Source: Deltaproteobacteria bacterium (lineage in GTDB: Bacteria > Bdellovibrionota_B > Oligoflexia > Oligoflexales > Bog-1112). From it: a stretch of DNA of 64,000 nt. Of this stretch, positions 51,901 through 58,358 are shown piece by piece (position 1 is the first letter of the stretch; each line of letters begins with the position of its first letter). A model generated the notes under the pieces. It searched no databases, was not told the origin of the DNA, and saw nothing but the letters and a program-made list of their open reading frames with translations. The translations under genes were made by a program, and so were the position numbers. The stretch lies in contig PLEQ01000059.1 of assembly GCA_003136475.1 (NCBI GenBank), positions 1-64,000 on the forward strand, read 5' to 3'.

Positions 51901-52554
51901 CAACAGCAAGTTGGCGATAGTGCTGCTGGAACTGCTGATAGTGGAAGTAACCCAGTTAAAATTGGTGGTGTGTATGAGTCTACTGCTCAAACACTTACAA
52001 GCGGACAACGTGGGACATTACAATTAGATCCAAGGTCCTTTTTGATTACCACTCCCGTAGATGGATTTAAACAAACGTATTCCATGTCTACAACAGTTGC
52101 ACTCGCTGCTACCGCTACAGATGTAGTAACCATCGTAGGTAGTGCTACCAAGACAGTACGAGTTCTGCAGATAAGAGTGAGTGGTATATCTACTACTGCA
52201 ATAACAACGCCAGTTCTATTAATAAAAAGATCTGCAGCAAATACTGGCGGCACTTCAACTGCAATGACGCAGGTGCCACATGATTCCAACAATGCAGCTG
52301 CTACAGCAACAGGAGCTGCTTACACGGTTAATCCAACTGGTTTGGGCGCAGCGGTTGGCACTATAAGACAAGACAGACTTAGTTTTGCAGTAACAGGATC
52401 GGTGGCAGAAAACCCATTAGAATGGAATTTAGGAAATAAGCCAGGTCAAGCTATCGTACTGAGGGGCACTGCTCAAGTACTAGCCGTAAATTTGAATTCA
52501 ACAACCGTTACCGGTGGTAGCATTAGTGTTTCTATAGAATGGACTGAGGAATAA
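48922..52554 (+). CDS. large repetitive tail fibre/appendage protein
   Basis: The 1210-residue product is made of repeated beta-strand modules such as VSGTVTANQGGAPWTVTGTG, LPVTIASNQSALPVSQSGTW and TWTVQPGNTANTTPWL, several copies each up to about residue 640. Three or four copies of the GGxF/YxxT...TxGQ module shared with the upstream genes are also present (near 655, 730 and 1015). The C-terminal 160 residues are a distinct domain (RVLQIRVSGISTTAITTPVL). The repeats give recurrent DNA segments that could recombine and change length. Its role is probably in host contact. Confidence 0.7.
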   Translation: MSDNINVTPGTGATIAAESLSGALVQRIKMVLGNTDVDNGDISATNPMPITGSITATNLSIGATGSAVPADATMIGGTDGTNLRAFSVSSSGVLNVNGSSFTQPVSGSVVVSQSTGSNLHVAIDSLPSLPAGANTIGAVTQASGPWTQNLTQISGSAFVLGQATMAGSLPIAIASNQSAIPVTQSGTWSTGRTWTLASGTDSVSAVQSGTWTVQPGNTANTTPWLTTINQGGNSASVTGSNALKVDGSAVTQPVSGTVTANQGGAPWTVTGTGTAGTPAAGIITIQGNASGTPVPISGSITATNLSIGATGTTPPADATYVGGAVTTAAPSYTTGQMNALSLNLSGGLRVDGSGVTQPVSGTVTANAGTGNFTVVQSTASNLNANVSGTVTANQGGAPWSQNLTQISGSAITLGQTTMASSLPVTIASNQSALPVSQSGTWTVQPGNTANTTPWLVTVSTALPAGSNNIGSIANITGTVSLPTGASTSALQTSGNASLTTIAGTVLSQGSTTSGETGILQMGAVTTAAPSYTTGQTNPLSLTPVGALRVDGSAITQPVSGTVTANAGTGSFTVAQPTASNLNATVSIAAAQTLSTVTTVGAVTAITNALPAGSNVIGGVTQSGTWTVQQGTPPWTIQGDSASGSTAAGNPVQVGGVFNTTQPTVTTGQSVAAQATSRGALIVSTGVDSFNINNITGTVPLPTGAATSANQTSIIGSSTGGTAATNSQLIGGIFDSTLPVLTNGQQAAIQLDSSGRIIPGFYPSQSNSGTIAGNGNILALGGLNGYQGITLAINGTWSSTLTLVGSNDGTNYFTVTVISLSNPAAGPQTTITTNGMYYAPVSYPNLELVSSAYVSGTVSCVATFHTLPTTISGSGTGTDLDKSISGTIAALNGTLVLPINGISTVNISISGTWSATLAFEGQSGDGIWNAIAASNPAGGDNVTTATTNNTYTVGVGGFTQVRVIATAYTSGTAAITMNGSSGDQQTLAVDANGNQQQVGDSAAGTADSGSNPVKIGGVYESTAQTLTSGQRGTLQLDPRSFLITTPVDGFKQTYSMSTTVALAATATDVVTIVGSATKTVRVLQIRVSGISTTAITTPVLLIKRSAANTGGTSTAMTQVPHDSNNAAATATGAAYTVNPTGLGAAVGTIRQDRLSFAVTGSVAENPLEWNLGNKPGQAIVLRGTAQVLAVNLNSTTVTGGSISVSIEWTEE

Positions 52555-52559
52555 TATTT

Positions 52560-53342
52560 ATGGAAGTAAATGGACAATGGTCAGACATAAAAGATTTTAT
52601 TTCCAATAGAAGTGTTGGAATTCAATATTTTGTAGCAAATAATATGTATTATCTTTTTGCTTCAGATTATCCAATGATAATGACCGCACAGATTCCTATG
52701 GATGGATCTGCTGCTTCTGATCAGTCTGATTTTGAGACAAATTACAAACCAAATGCCAACAAACCCCTTCTTCCATCGTTAACCACTGTCACTACGTTGT
52801 ATGAGTTGAATAATAAAGATTTAAAATTGGCGAGAGCTGCCTCAGAAGTTGGATCAGATGGAACGGCAACCGTTACTATTAAAATTCCTGGCACCCCTGG
52901 AACTGGAGATGGTAGATATATTGAAGGCGGTTATGGTACAACCGAAGATTATGACAAAGATGATTTCGCGTTAGTATGGGTTTCCGATAATGATAGGTTG
53001 ATTGCCTGGCAAGTCGCTTTAGTTCAGAATCCATCTGCATCTGCTCCAGTACCAGATTCTGTAATTCAGGGAATGGGCATAGTTCCTGGAATGGGAATAG
53101 CAATGCCAAATTATCCGATCGTAAAAAATTTCTATGATGATGAAGCTCCTATTGATAATCAAGGCTGGTATTTTTGGCCAGTAGCACAGGGAAATAATTT
53201 ACCTCCGTGTGGAGAAACCGAAGTAGAAGCTATAGCTGGATGGGCATTTTGTCCGAGTGGATTATATTTCAATATTAAATATTGTAGGAAAACATTAACG
53301 AGTGGTGGCATTAGGATTGATTTTTGGTGGGCAAAACAATGA
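52560..53342 (+). CDS. putative tail structural protein
   Basis: The 260-residue product has NKDLKLARAASEVGSDGTAT and C-terminal ECIAGWAF-like EVEAIAGWAFCPSGLYFNIK. No family is recognised. It follows the large fibre gene and overlaps the peptidase gene by four bases. Confidence 0.5.
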   Translation: MEVNGQWSDIKDFISNRSVGIQYFVANNMYYLFASDYPMIMTAQIPMDGSAASDQSDFETNYKPNANKPLLPSLTTVTTLYELNNKDLKLARAASEVGSDGTATVTIKIPGTPGTGDGRYIEGGYGTTEDYDKDDFALVWVSDNDRLIAWQVALVQNPSASAPVPDSVIQGMGIVPGMGIAMPNYPIVKNFYDDEAPIDNQGWYFWPVAQGNNLPPCGETEVEAIAGWAFCPSGLYFNIKYCRKTLTSGGIRIDFWWAKQ

Positions 53343-53884
53343 GTTTTGGAGGGCACATAGTTTTAGCAGACACGAAAACTGGAATTATTCCCTCAGTAAT
53401 CAAGTGGATGACCAATTCACAATTTAGTCATAGTTTCATTACAATGCCAGATACTTTAAATACTCCAATGTGCATTGAAGCCGCTGAAAATGGCGTTGAT
53501 TTCACTAGATTCGATACTAGCTACGTCAATAATCAGAATGAAGGTTATGAAGTCTGGAATATCAAGATTGACCAATCGATTAAAGATCAAGCGCTTATAT
53601 CCATTCTAAGTGATTTAGAAATGTCTTACGGATATTTAGATTTTTTTTATTTTATAGCCCGAAAAATCTGTGCCGTCTTTGGCAAAGACATAAGAAATTT
53701 GAATAACTGGTTTAATTCAGGAATGATTTGTTCACAACTTTGTGTTGCCTATCTGATCGCTTGTGGATTACAAAACGTTGTGATTGGCTTTGGTCAAGGA
53801 TCAATAGCTCCCCAAGATCTCAGAGATATTTTTGTGGCCCATCCCGAATTATTCGAATTGAGCCAATCGGTTAGGTTATCTTAA
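53339..53884 (+). CDS. YiiX/NlpC-P60-like cysteine peptidase
   Basis: The 181-residue product has the permuted papain-like arrangement: an early His in NSQFSHSFITMPD, CIEAAENGVDF, and the probable nucleophile in SGMICSQLCVAYL near residue 130. YiiX-type enzymes cleave peptide or amide bonds; in a tail module it might open the cell wall or process a virion part. The ATG at 53339 overlaps the previous stop. Confidence 0.7.
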   Translation: MSFGGHIVLADTKTGIIPSVIKWMTNSQFSHSFITMPDTLNTPMCIEAAENGVDFTRFDTSYVNNQNEGYEVWNIKIDQSIKDQALISILSDLEMSYGYLDFFYFIARKICAVFGKDIRNLNNWFNSGMICSQLCVAYLIACGLQNVVIGFGQGSIAPQDLRDIFVAHPELFELSQSVRLS

Positions 53885-54270
53885 CGACCTGCAAGTTTGG
53901 CAGCGGCATATCCAGCTAAAAATGTTGTGGCAACGCCCAATCCGAAGTATAGCCAGTCTGAATGCTTCTGTTCGGAATCAAGCTTGTTCATACGATCTTG
54001 TTCGTCTTCAGCAGTCTTAGTCCAGAGAGCAGTACGGGCATCCGCATTCGTCAATGCTAGATCCTTAAGTTGAATTGCTTTGGAATAATCGGCGATCTGT
54101 TGATCTTTAATCTTAGCATCTTGAACTAATTGTCCAACTTTAAGATAACACTCTTCAGTAAAAATATGCGTGTTGTTTGGGCCAGTCGTAATACCTTTAC
54201 TGAAGTCGCAGTCAGCCAAGACGTTGGTTGACATAACCAAAAGCAGTAGAGAGCAAATAAGTTTTTTCAT
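53881..54270 (-). CDS. signal-peptide protein with C-terminal TM, candidate spanin or lysis accessory
   Basis: The 129-residue product begins MKKLICSLLLLVMSTNVLAD, a clear signal peptide, continues with a helical region and ends with LYFGLGVATTFLAGYAAAKL, a probable transmembrane segment. The start at 54270 overlaps the next upstream stop. Its place beside two membrane proteins suggests a lysis cluster; it is not a textbook spanin. Confidence 0.5.
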   Translation of the reverse strand: MKKLICSLLLLVMSTNVLADCDFSKGITTGPNNTHIFTEECYLKVGQLVQDAKIKDQQIADYSKAIQLKDLALTNADARTALWTKTAEDEQDRMNKLDSEQKHSDWLYFGLGVATTFLAGYAAAKLAGR

Positions 54271-54572
54271 CAATTCTTCTCCCAACCATCTTTTACTGGT
54301 TGTTCTGTGGAAGGTAATCCTTCAGCTTCTTGTACTAATACATCGGCCTGAGCACTTTCCGTATGTTCCTGTGTAGCCAATTGCTGGTCCTTCTTTTCAT
54401 CCTTTTGGATCTCTTTCTTGCCCATATATACTAATAGGAATTCTTTCAACTTTTGAAATTCTAGGGCCACAATTATACCAGCAATTGCCAATAGAAAGAT
54501 CTTAGACCTATTCCAGGTGTCATACAAGTCTGTTTTAATAGAGGCCCAAATGGAGAGTAGTTTATCTTTCAT
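54270..54572 (-). CDS. single-TM protein with charged C-terminus
   Basis: The 100-residue product has one hydrophobic segment (IFLLAIAGIIVALEF) followed by a Lys/Glu/Gln-rich tail. Such N-in topology and a helical tail resemble inner-membrane spanins (Rz-like). It overlaps both neighbours by one to four bases. Confidence 0.5.
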   Translation of the reverse strand: MKDKLLSIWASIKTDLYDTWNRSKIFLLAIAGIIVALEFQKLKEFLLVYMGKKEIQKDEKKDQQLATQEHTESAQADVLVQEAEGLPSTEQPVKDGWEKN

Positions 54573-54823
54573 GATGTCTTACCTTGATTCTTCAATTCTT
54601 CTAGTTTACTAGATAAATGATCCTTTACCATTGATGTAAAATGGACTACTGTTGCTGTGGAAAAATATGCAATAGTTGTAGTTCTAACAAGATCTACGAA
54701 ACCTTGACCATCTACATATCCTTTGATCCTAAAAATGGTCGCTAGGATCAATAAAATTGCCATTACGACTGTTTTCGATGTATCTGTCAATACTTCTAAG
54801 AAGTCCGCGAGTCCCTGAGTCAT
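54569..54823 (-). CDS. candidate holin
   Basis: The 84-residue product has two hydrophobic segments (VVMAILLILATIFRIKG and TTIAYFSTATVVHFTSM) and a charged C-terminus (SSKLEELKNQGKTS), fitting a class II-like holin. It is the first gene of a three-gene minus-strand group of membrane proteins. No test of function is possible from sequence. Confidence 0.5.
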   Translation of the reverse strand: MTQGLADFLEVLTDTSKTVVMAILLILATIFRIKGYVDGQGFVDLVRTTTIAYFSTATVVHFTSMVKDHLSSKLEELKNQGKTS

Positions 54824-54851
54824 ATGAAATCTCCTGCCCTTTTATATCATA

Positions 54852-54860
54852 CCAATCTTA
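54852..54860 (+). promoter_or_regulatory. late-promoter-like motif CCAATCTTA
   Basis: Followed by TTATCGAGGATTC and the ATG at 54878, with GAGGA as ribosome-binding site. It lies divergent from the holin candidate. Confidence 0.55.
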
Positions 54861-54877
54861 TTATCGAGGATTCTTCT

Positions 54878-55249
54878 ATGGTTATAGACATTGGAATGGT
54901 TGGGGAGGCTGTTGGAGGCGCGGTAACCGCTATTGGCGGCATATACGCCATCGTGAAGCGTCTAATGACGAATTCTAAGCGTAAGAAAGAAGATTATAGA
55001 AACTCTATTCTTAAGGAAGCCAAACAAGAAGCTCAAAAGATAGTAGATGCTCTAGAAGATAAAGTAAATAAGCTAGAAATCGAACTAAAAGCTCAAGAAA
55101 TGAGCATTTCTAAAGACTTAGACCATTTTAAAGAGATTTATTCCAATGAATTAAAAGGTTTGGGAGAAAAAATAGAGCTTTTGAGAGCAGATGTTGCCCA
55201 AGCCAATAGTTCCATCGTGGGCCTGCTCACAAAATTGGTCAATCGCTAA
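54878..55249 (+). CDS. TM plus coiled-coil protein, possible XhlA-like lysis factor
   Basis: The 123-residue product has one glycine-rich hydrophobic segment (GMVGEAVGGAVTAIGGIYAI) followed by a long coiled coil (EAKQEAQKIVDALEDKVNKL...). This resembles hemolysin XhlA or antiholin-type proteins, though XhlA has its TM at the other end. It has its own late-like promoter motif. Confidence 0.5.
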   Translation: MVIDIGMVGEAVGGAVTAIGGIYAIVKRLMTNSKRKKEDYRNSILKEAKQEAQKIVDALEDKVNKLEIELKAQEMSISKDLDHFKEIYSNELKGLGEKIELLRADVAQANSSIVGLLTKLVNR

Positions 55250-55482
55250 CCGAAGCTATAAGCCCCTACAACCTGTTCTAGAGTTTCCATATCTTGGTAG
55301 TTAAGTAGAAGCTCGATACTCCCACCATCAGCGAATAGAACTGCGACTTCCCTCAGAGTCAGACCTCTGAGTACCTTATCCTCAATTTTTGCGGCAACAA
55401 CCGTTACATTAGAGGGAGAAATCGTAATACGACGTTCTTCTTCTAGATTTTCTGCATAGCAATGAACTGTAAGTTTTTCCAT
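55246..55482 (-). CDS. small hypothetical protein
   Basis: The 78-residue product is a compact alpha/beta protein (GLTLREVAVLFADGGSIELL). No family is recognised. It overlaps the convergent gene by four bases. Confidence 0.5.
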   Translation of the reverse strand: MEKLTVHCYAENLEEERRITISPSNVTVVAAKIEDKVLRGLTLREVAVLFADGGSIELLLNYQDMETLEQVVGAYSFG

Positions 55483-55492
55483 AGTATTTACC

Positions 55493-55633
55493 TTATTTCT
55501 TTATATCACGAAGAAGTTCTTTTGGGATGTAAACAAAACATTGCATACATACCTTAGCTCCATTAATGACTTTGAAGTCTTTGGAGCCGCATTTACAAGC
55601 GTCTGATTGGGTTTTAACAAGGGTTAGAGACAT
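55493..55633 (-). CDS. 46-residue zinc-ribbon protein
   Basis: The frame from ATG 55633 encodes ACKCGSKDFKVINGAKVCMQ, a two-CxxC zinc ribbon, and a basic end (PKELLRDIKK). The pattern CxCG-x14-CxxC is a good sign of a real gene. Ten bases separate it from the next gene. Confidence 0.65.
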   Translation of the reverse strand: MSLTLVKTQSDACKCGSKDFKVINGAKVCMQCFVYIPKELLRDIKK

Positions 55634-55644
55634 AGATCATACAT

Positions 55645-55743
55645 CTAACAATTCTTCATTATCAATTGCTGCCATTCGCCGCAAGCCTGGCTGAGCATAT
55701 CGAGAAAGCATTCCTTCAACCGATCATCCTCGTTATTTTCCAT
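55645..55743 (-). CDS. 32-residue peptide, possible gene
   Basis: A short frame from ATG 55743 (MENNEDDRLKECFLDMLSQA) overlaps the stop of the upstream gene in the ATGGAAAATAA arrangement common here. It is too short for a firm call. Confidence 0.35.
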   Translation of the reverse strand: MENNEDDRLKECFLDMLSQACGEWQQLIMKNC

Positions 55744-56056
55744 CTGATACTTTCCGGATAGGAACGTTCTCTCTTGGGTGCTCAAGGAGAACAGCTTCGG
55801 CTATCTCTTTCACGTCGAAACCCTTCCATTCTCCGCGAGTTTTGCAACCCTCAATCCACCCGTCCGCGGCTATTGCTTCAAGAGCCTCTCTAAAGCGTAG
55901 AGCCCGTTCCCCCTCGGCCGAGCGTCCACGATATTCTGCATCGTTCAGAGCGTTTTCAATCCAAAGCTCCTGGGTGTGGCCTAGGATTCCCATCTCGGAT
56001 ACCAGTCTTTCGGCGCGTTCTTTATTCGTCATAATAGAGTCCAGAAAGGGACGCAT
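55733..56056 (-). CDS. hypothetical protein, GC-rich gene
   Basis: The 107-residue product (MTNKERAERLVSEMGILGHT, ALRFREALEAIAADGWIEG) is helical and unrecognised. I place the start at 56056, overlapping the upstream stop as TGATG; the ATG at 56032 is an alternative. The reading upstream of 56056 is better explained by a membrane protein in another frame. Base composition is clearly GC-richer than neighbours. Confidence 0.55.
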   Translation of the reverse strand: MRPFLDSIMTNKERAERLVSEMGILGHTQELWIENALNDAEYRGRSAEGERALRFREALEAIAADGWIEGCKTRGEWKGFDVKEIAEAVLLEHPRENVPIRKVSDGK

Positions 56057-56217
56057 CAGGCCCCAAGGTAAATACCACCCATAATTATCGCGAAAAAGTT
56101 CCACAGGGCGAACGCACCCCATCGCAAGGAAACGGAGTCATTCATTGTGTAGACCGCCCCGCACATGCTCCCGTAGGTTATGATCACCAGCGCGCTTAGA
56201 ACCGCGTTCCTGCTCAT
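56056..56217 (-). CDS. 53-residue membrane protein
   Basis: A frame from ATG 56217 encodes two hydrophobic helices (VLSALVIITYGSMCGAVY and GAFALWNFFAIIMGGIYLGA). It overlaps neighbours at both ends by short coupled junctions, so I regard it as real. Composition is GC-rich. Function is unknown. Confidence 0.55.
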   Translation of the reverse strand: MSRNAVLSALVIITYGSMCGAVYTMNDSVSLRWGAFALWNFFAIIMGGIYLGA

Positions 56218-56516
56218 TTAGGTTCCTTTTCCAATACAGATCCGAGAGGACTCTTTTGAATTAACGCTTCGATGGCATCGGCCACGTCCATCGCGCCGTA
56301 TGCTCGACGCCTGTTCGCATCTTTAGTCTCATCGGGGGAATATTTGTCTTCAGACAGGCGAATGCGCATTTCCTTCTCAGCGTGGGCGAGTTTCCACGCC
56401 TCTTCCAGCCCCGCAGCTCGACCGCGCGCCTCGGCTTCGTCGAGAGCCTTTGCAACGTCTTCCGAATCGACATGGTCCTCAGACAGCAACCAGAGCGCCA
56501 GTTCGTCGTTACTCAT
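56214..56516 (-). CDS. hypothetical acidic helical protein, GC-rich gene
   Basis: The 100-residue product (SEDVAKALDEAEARGRAAGL, EEAWKLAHAEKEMRIRLSED) is strongly helical. The DEAEARGRAAGLEEAW pattern is common in small phage proteins of unknown function. GC-rich codons set it apart from the flanks, suggesting acquisition from another phage. Confidence 0.55.
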   Translation of the reverse strand: MSNDELALWLLSEDHVDSEDVAKALDEAEARGRAAGLEEAWKLAHAEKEMRIRLSEDKYSPDETKDANRRRAYGAMDVADAIEALIQKSPLGSVLEKEPK

Positions 56517-56752
56517 TCAGCACGTACTTTCCGGGACTCATCCAACGGAACACACCACATATGCTCTAGGGCCTCCCAATCAACGAGACCATTTCGTTTC
56601 ATGAAAGATTCTGCCTCTTTCTTCGTGCCGAACTTCAGTGCACGGTCATAGTTGACAGAAACGCTTAACCCCGATTGAGTAAAACCACTGAAATAAATAA
56701 TTCCAGGTGCTTTGCCAGTACTCTCCAAAAGCCAATGAATTTTATCCTTCAC
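56513..56752 (-). CDS. small hypothetical protein
   Basis: The 79-residue product has a fold-like sequence with a C-terminal FGTKKEAESFMKRNGLVDWE. It is unrecognised. It overlaps the downstream gene by four bases. Confidence 0.5.
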   Translation of the reverse strand: MKDKIHWLLESTGKAPGIIYFSGFTQSGLSVSVNYDRALKFGTKKEAESFMKRNGLVDWEALEHMWCVPLDESRKVRAE

Positions 56753-56777
56753 TTAACTAACTCCCTCTCAGTTTTGA

Positions 56778-56800
56778 CTTCTCGCCAAAATGGCGAGAAG
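56778..56800. repeat. perfect 10-bp inverted repeat
   Basis: CTTCTCGCCA-AAA-TGGCGAGAAG is a perfect hairpin or operator-like palindrome, 26-48 bases before the start of the gene at 56752. No T run follows on the minus strand, so it is not a standard terminator. Confidence 0.6.
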
Positions 56801-56812
56801 AGATTCCCCCTT

Positions 56813-57016
56813 TTAAAAAGAACTAACTTCCCGCCAATTTTTAACCTGTGGTCTGGAAATTGTAATAGTTTCTTGAAGACCAATATCCATACCATTCTTA
56901 AGGAGCCATCTGATTTTAATCCTATAACGGCCATCGTGAAGCCGATAGCTTTTCAGAACCAAAACATTAGTATCGATCATATTGCGATGAGTATATACTC
57001 CATAAGATTTAAACAT
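56813..57016 (-). CDS. small hypothetical protein
   Basis: The 67-residue product has a compact beta-like sequence (DTNVLVLKSYRLHDGRYRIK, MDIGLQETITISRPQ). Of two overlapping minus-strand frames here it looks protein-like, whereas the other (56749-56934) does not. Its start overlaps the end of the upstream miniprotein. Confidence 0.5.
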   Translation of the reverse strand: MFKSYGVYTHRNMIDTNVLVLKSYRLHDGRYRIKIRWLLKNGMDIGLQETITISRPQVKNWREVSSF

Positions 57017-57152
57017 CAGTATCTTCCTTATAAGAAACGTTATCTAAACCAGATAAAACATCTAGTAGTTCTGTGGTGTCTTTCTCTTCATCTTCTTTAG
57101 CTGGTACATTACAAGTACAAACATAAATTAAACAATTAAATTTGTGTTCCAT
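57009..57152 (-). CDS. 47-residue acidic protein
   Basis: A short frame from ATG 57152 (MEHKFNCLIYVCTCNVPAKE, DTTELLDVLSGLDNV) has three Cys and an acidic tail. It fits exactly between its neighbours, with overlapping stop and start, which supports it. Confidence 0.5.
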   Translation of the reverse strand: MEHKFNCLIYVCTCNVPAKEDEEKDTTELLDVLSGLDNVSYKEDTDV

Positions 57153-57153
57153 A

Positions 57154-57420
57154 TCAGGCTACCTTTTTAAAGGTATAAATTGGTGTACGGTTCATGCCCA
57201 TATGAATTCCATTGTGGTTTTTTTCGATATTCTCTGCCAAAAACTCTAAAGAATTTTCTATATCCTCAAAATTAAATTCAAACTTATTTATCATGAATTT
57301 TACCACATCTCTGAGAGATCCATGATATGCCTGAGAAGATTTTGGATCTATGATCCATTGATCAATGGAATCGAATGGTTGATATAAATCGTATCCTGAA
57401 GAGTTGTACACATCAAACAT
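57154..57420 (-). CDS. hypothetical protein
   Basis: The 88-residue product (LRDVVKFMINKFEFNFEDIE, NSLEFLAENIEKNHNG) is helical and acidic. It is unrecognised. The ATG at 57420 follows the stop of the HNH gene's extended reading by two bases. Confidence 0.5.
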   Translation of the reverse strand: MFDVYNSSGYDLYQPFDSIDQWIIDPKSSQAYHGSLRDVVKFMINKFEFNFEDIENSLEFLAENIEKNHNGIHMGMNRTPIYTFKKVA

Positions 57421-57422
57421 AT

Positions 57423-58029
57423 TTATTTACTCACCTCTTTATTATTTTTTTTAGAATTCTGAAAATCTATGATTTTTTGAGCATGATCTATAAATCGATC
57501 TGCGGTTCTGTCCAATTTAGACAGATTACATTCATTACAGCAAGATACACAGTTACTCAAAATATATCCCCCGTTCACTATCTACCCTATCTATTCCATT
57601 AACATTTACCCATGATCTTTCAATAGTTTCTGGAAGATGTTTTATACGTCTTTTTCGAGACATATAAACATTCCAAGGCTGAGGAACGCTGCCACAATAA
57701 TTGCAGTTATTAGAAATCAATTCATAAACTTGATTTTCGGTTAATTCAAAAACTAGACCATCATTTTTGGCGTTTCTTTTATATGACCCATAAATATTGT
57801 ATAAACTAGCATGTTTAGGCTTTTTTCTAGAAATTTCTAGCGCATAACAGCCACAAGAAGTGGTTTCCCCATTCCTTAATGCCTGTCTATATACAAAAAC
57901 TGTTTTTCCGCATTCGCAAATACATAGACATTTCGATACCTTGATATTTCTAGCACCAAGAACGCGTTCCTGAGATAATACGGTTAATCTCCCAAATTTT
58001 TGTCCTGTTAGGTCTACCTTTTTAAACAT
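57423..58029 (-). pseudogene. HNH homing endonuclease broken by a +1 frameshift
   Basis: The first frame (58029-57553) matches the endonuclease at 10466: TGQKFGRLTVLSQERVLGAR, CICECG, SCGC, then CNYCGSVPQPW and NGIDRVDSERG, where it stops early (IYFE). Removing one G from the GGGGG run near 57568 restores the expected end, GYILSNCVSCCNECNLSK and so on to a stop at 57423-57425, equivalent to GYVIYNCVPCCKICNFMK at 10466. It thus appears to be a recent single-base lesion or a base-calling error. The HNH half is lost in the unshifted product. Confidence 0.8.
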
Positions 58030-58358
58030 ACCATTATAATATCAGGAATTCCCCAAAGGTCAATATAAATACTCACACCACCAATTTAGCGCCACTTTTG
58101 AAAGTTGAAAATAATTATTTTGTATGAATTTAACCAAGGATTAAAACATCTTATAGTATCTTAATATTTTCTTAATAATTGTGTTTTAAGTCTTTTGTTT
58201 CTTTTCTGTGATATAAGCAACTATGTTGCACATATCTTTTCTTATCTCCTCACTGAACTTTCTAAATATATTATTTAAATAACATATATTAATTAATAGC
58301 TATAATTGCGTCCAAAAATCAAGTTTAATGATATAACTGTCAATAAGAGGTTTATATC
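58030..58358. other. AT-rich divergent intergenic region
   Basis: About 330 bases with no credible gene. At its left end a minus-strand TATAAT (58033-58038), with overlapping TATTAT (58036-58041), ends only three bases before the ATG of the HNH gene at 58029; TTGACC lies at 58058-58063. The rest is AT-rich with several possible -10 hexamers toward the plus-strand HNH gene but no clear pair. Confidence 0.5.

Noticed and set aside
56749..56934. Minus-strand reading MAVIGLKSDGSLRMVW
   Set aside because: It overlaps the better-supported gene at 56813-57016 in another frame and covers the palindrome and intergenic gap.
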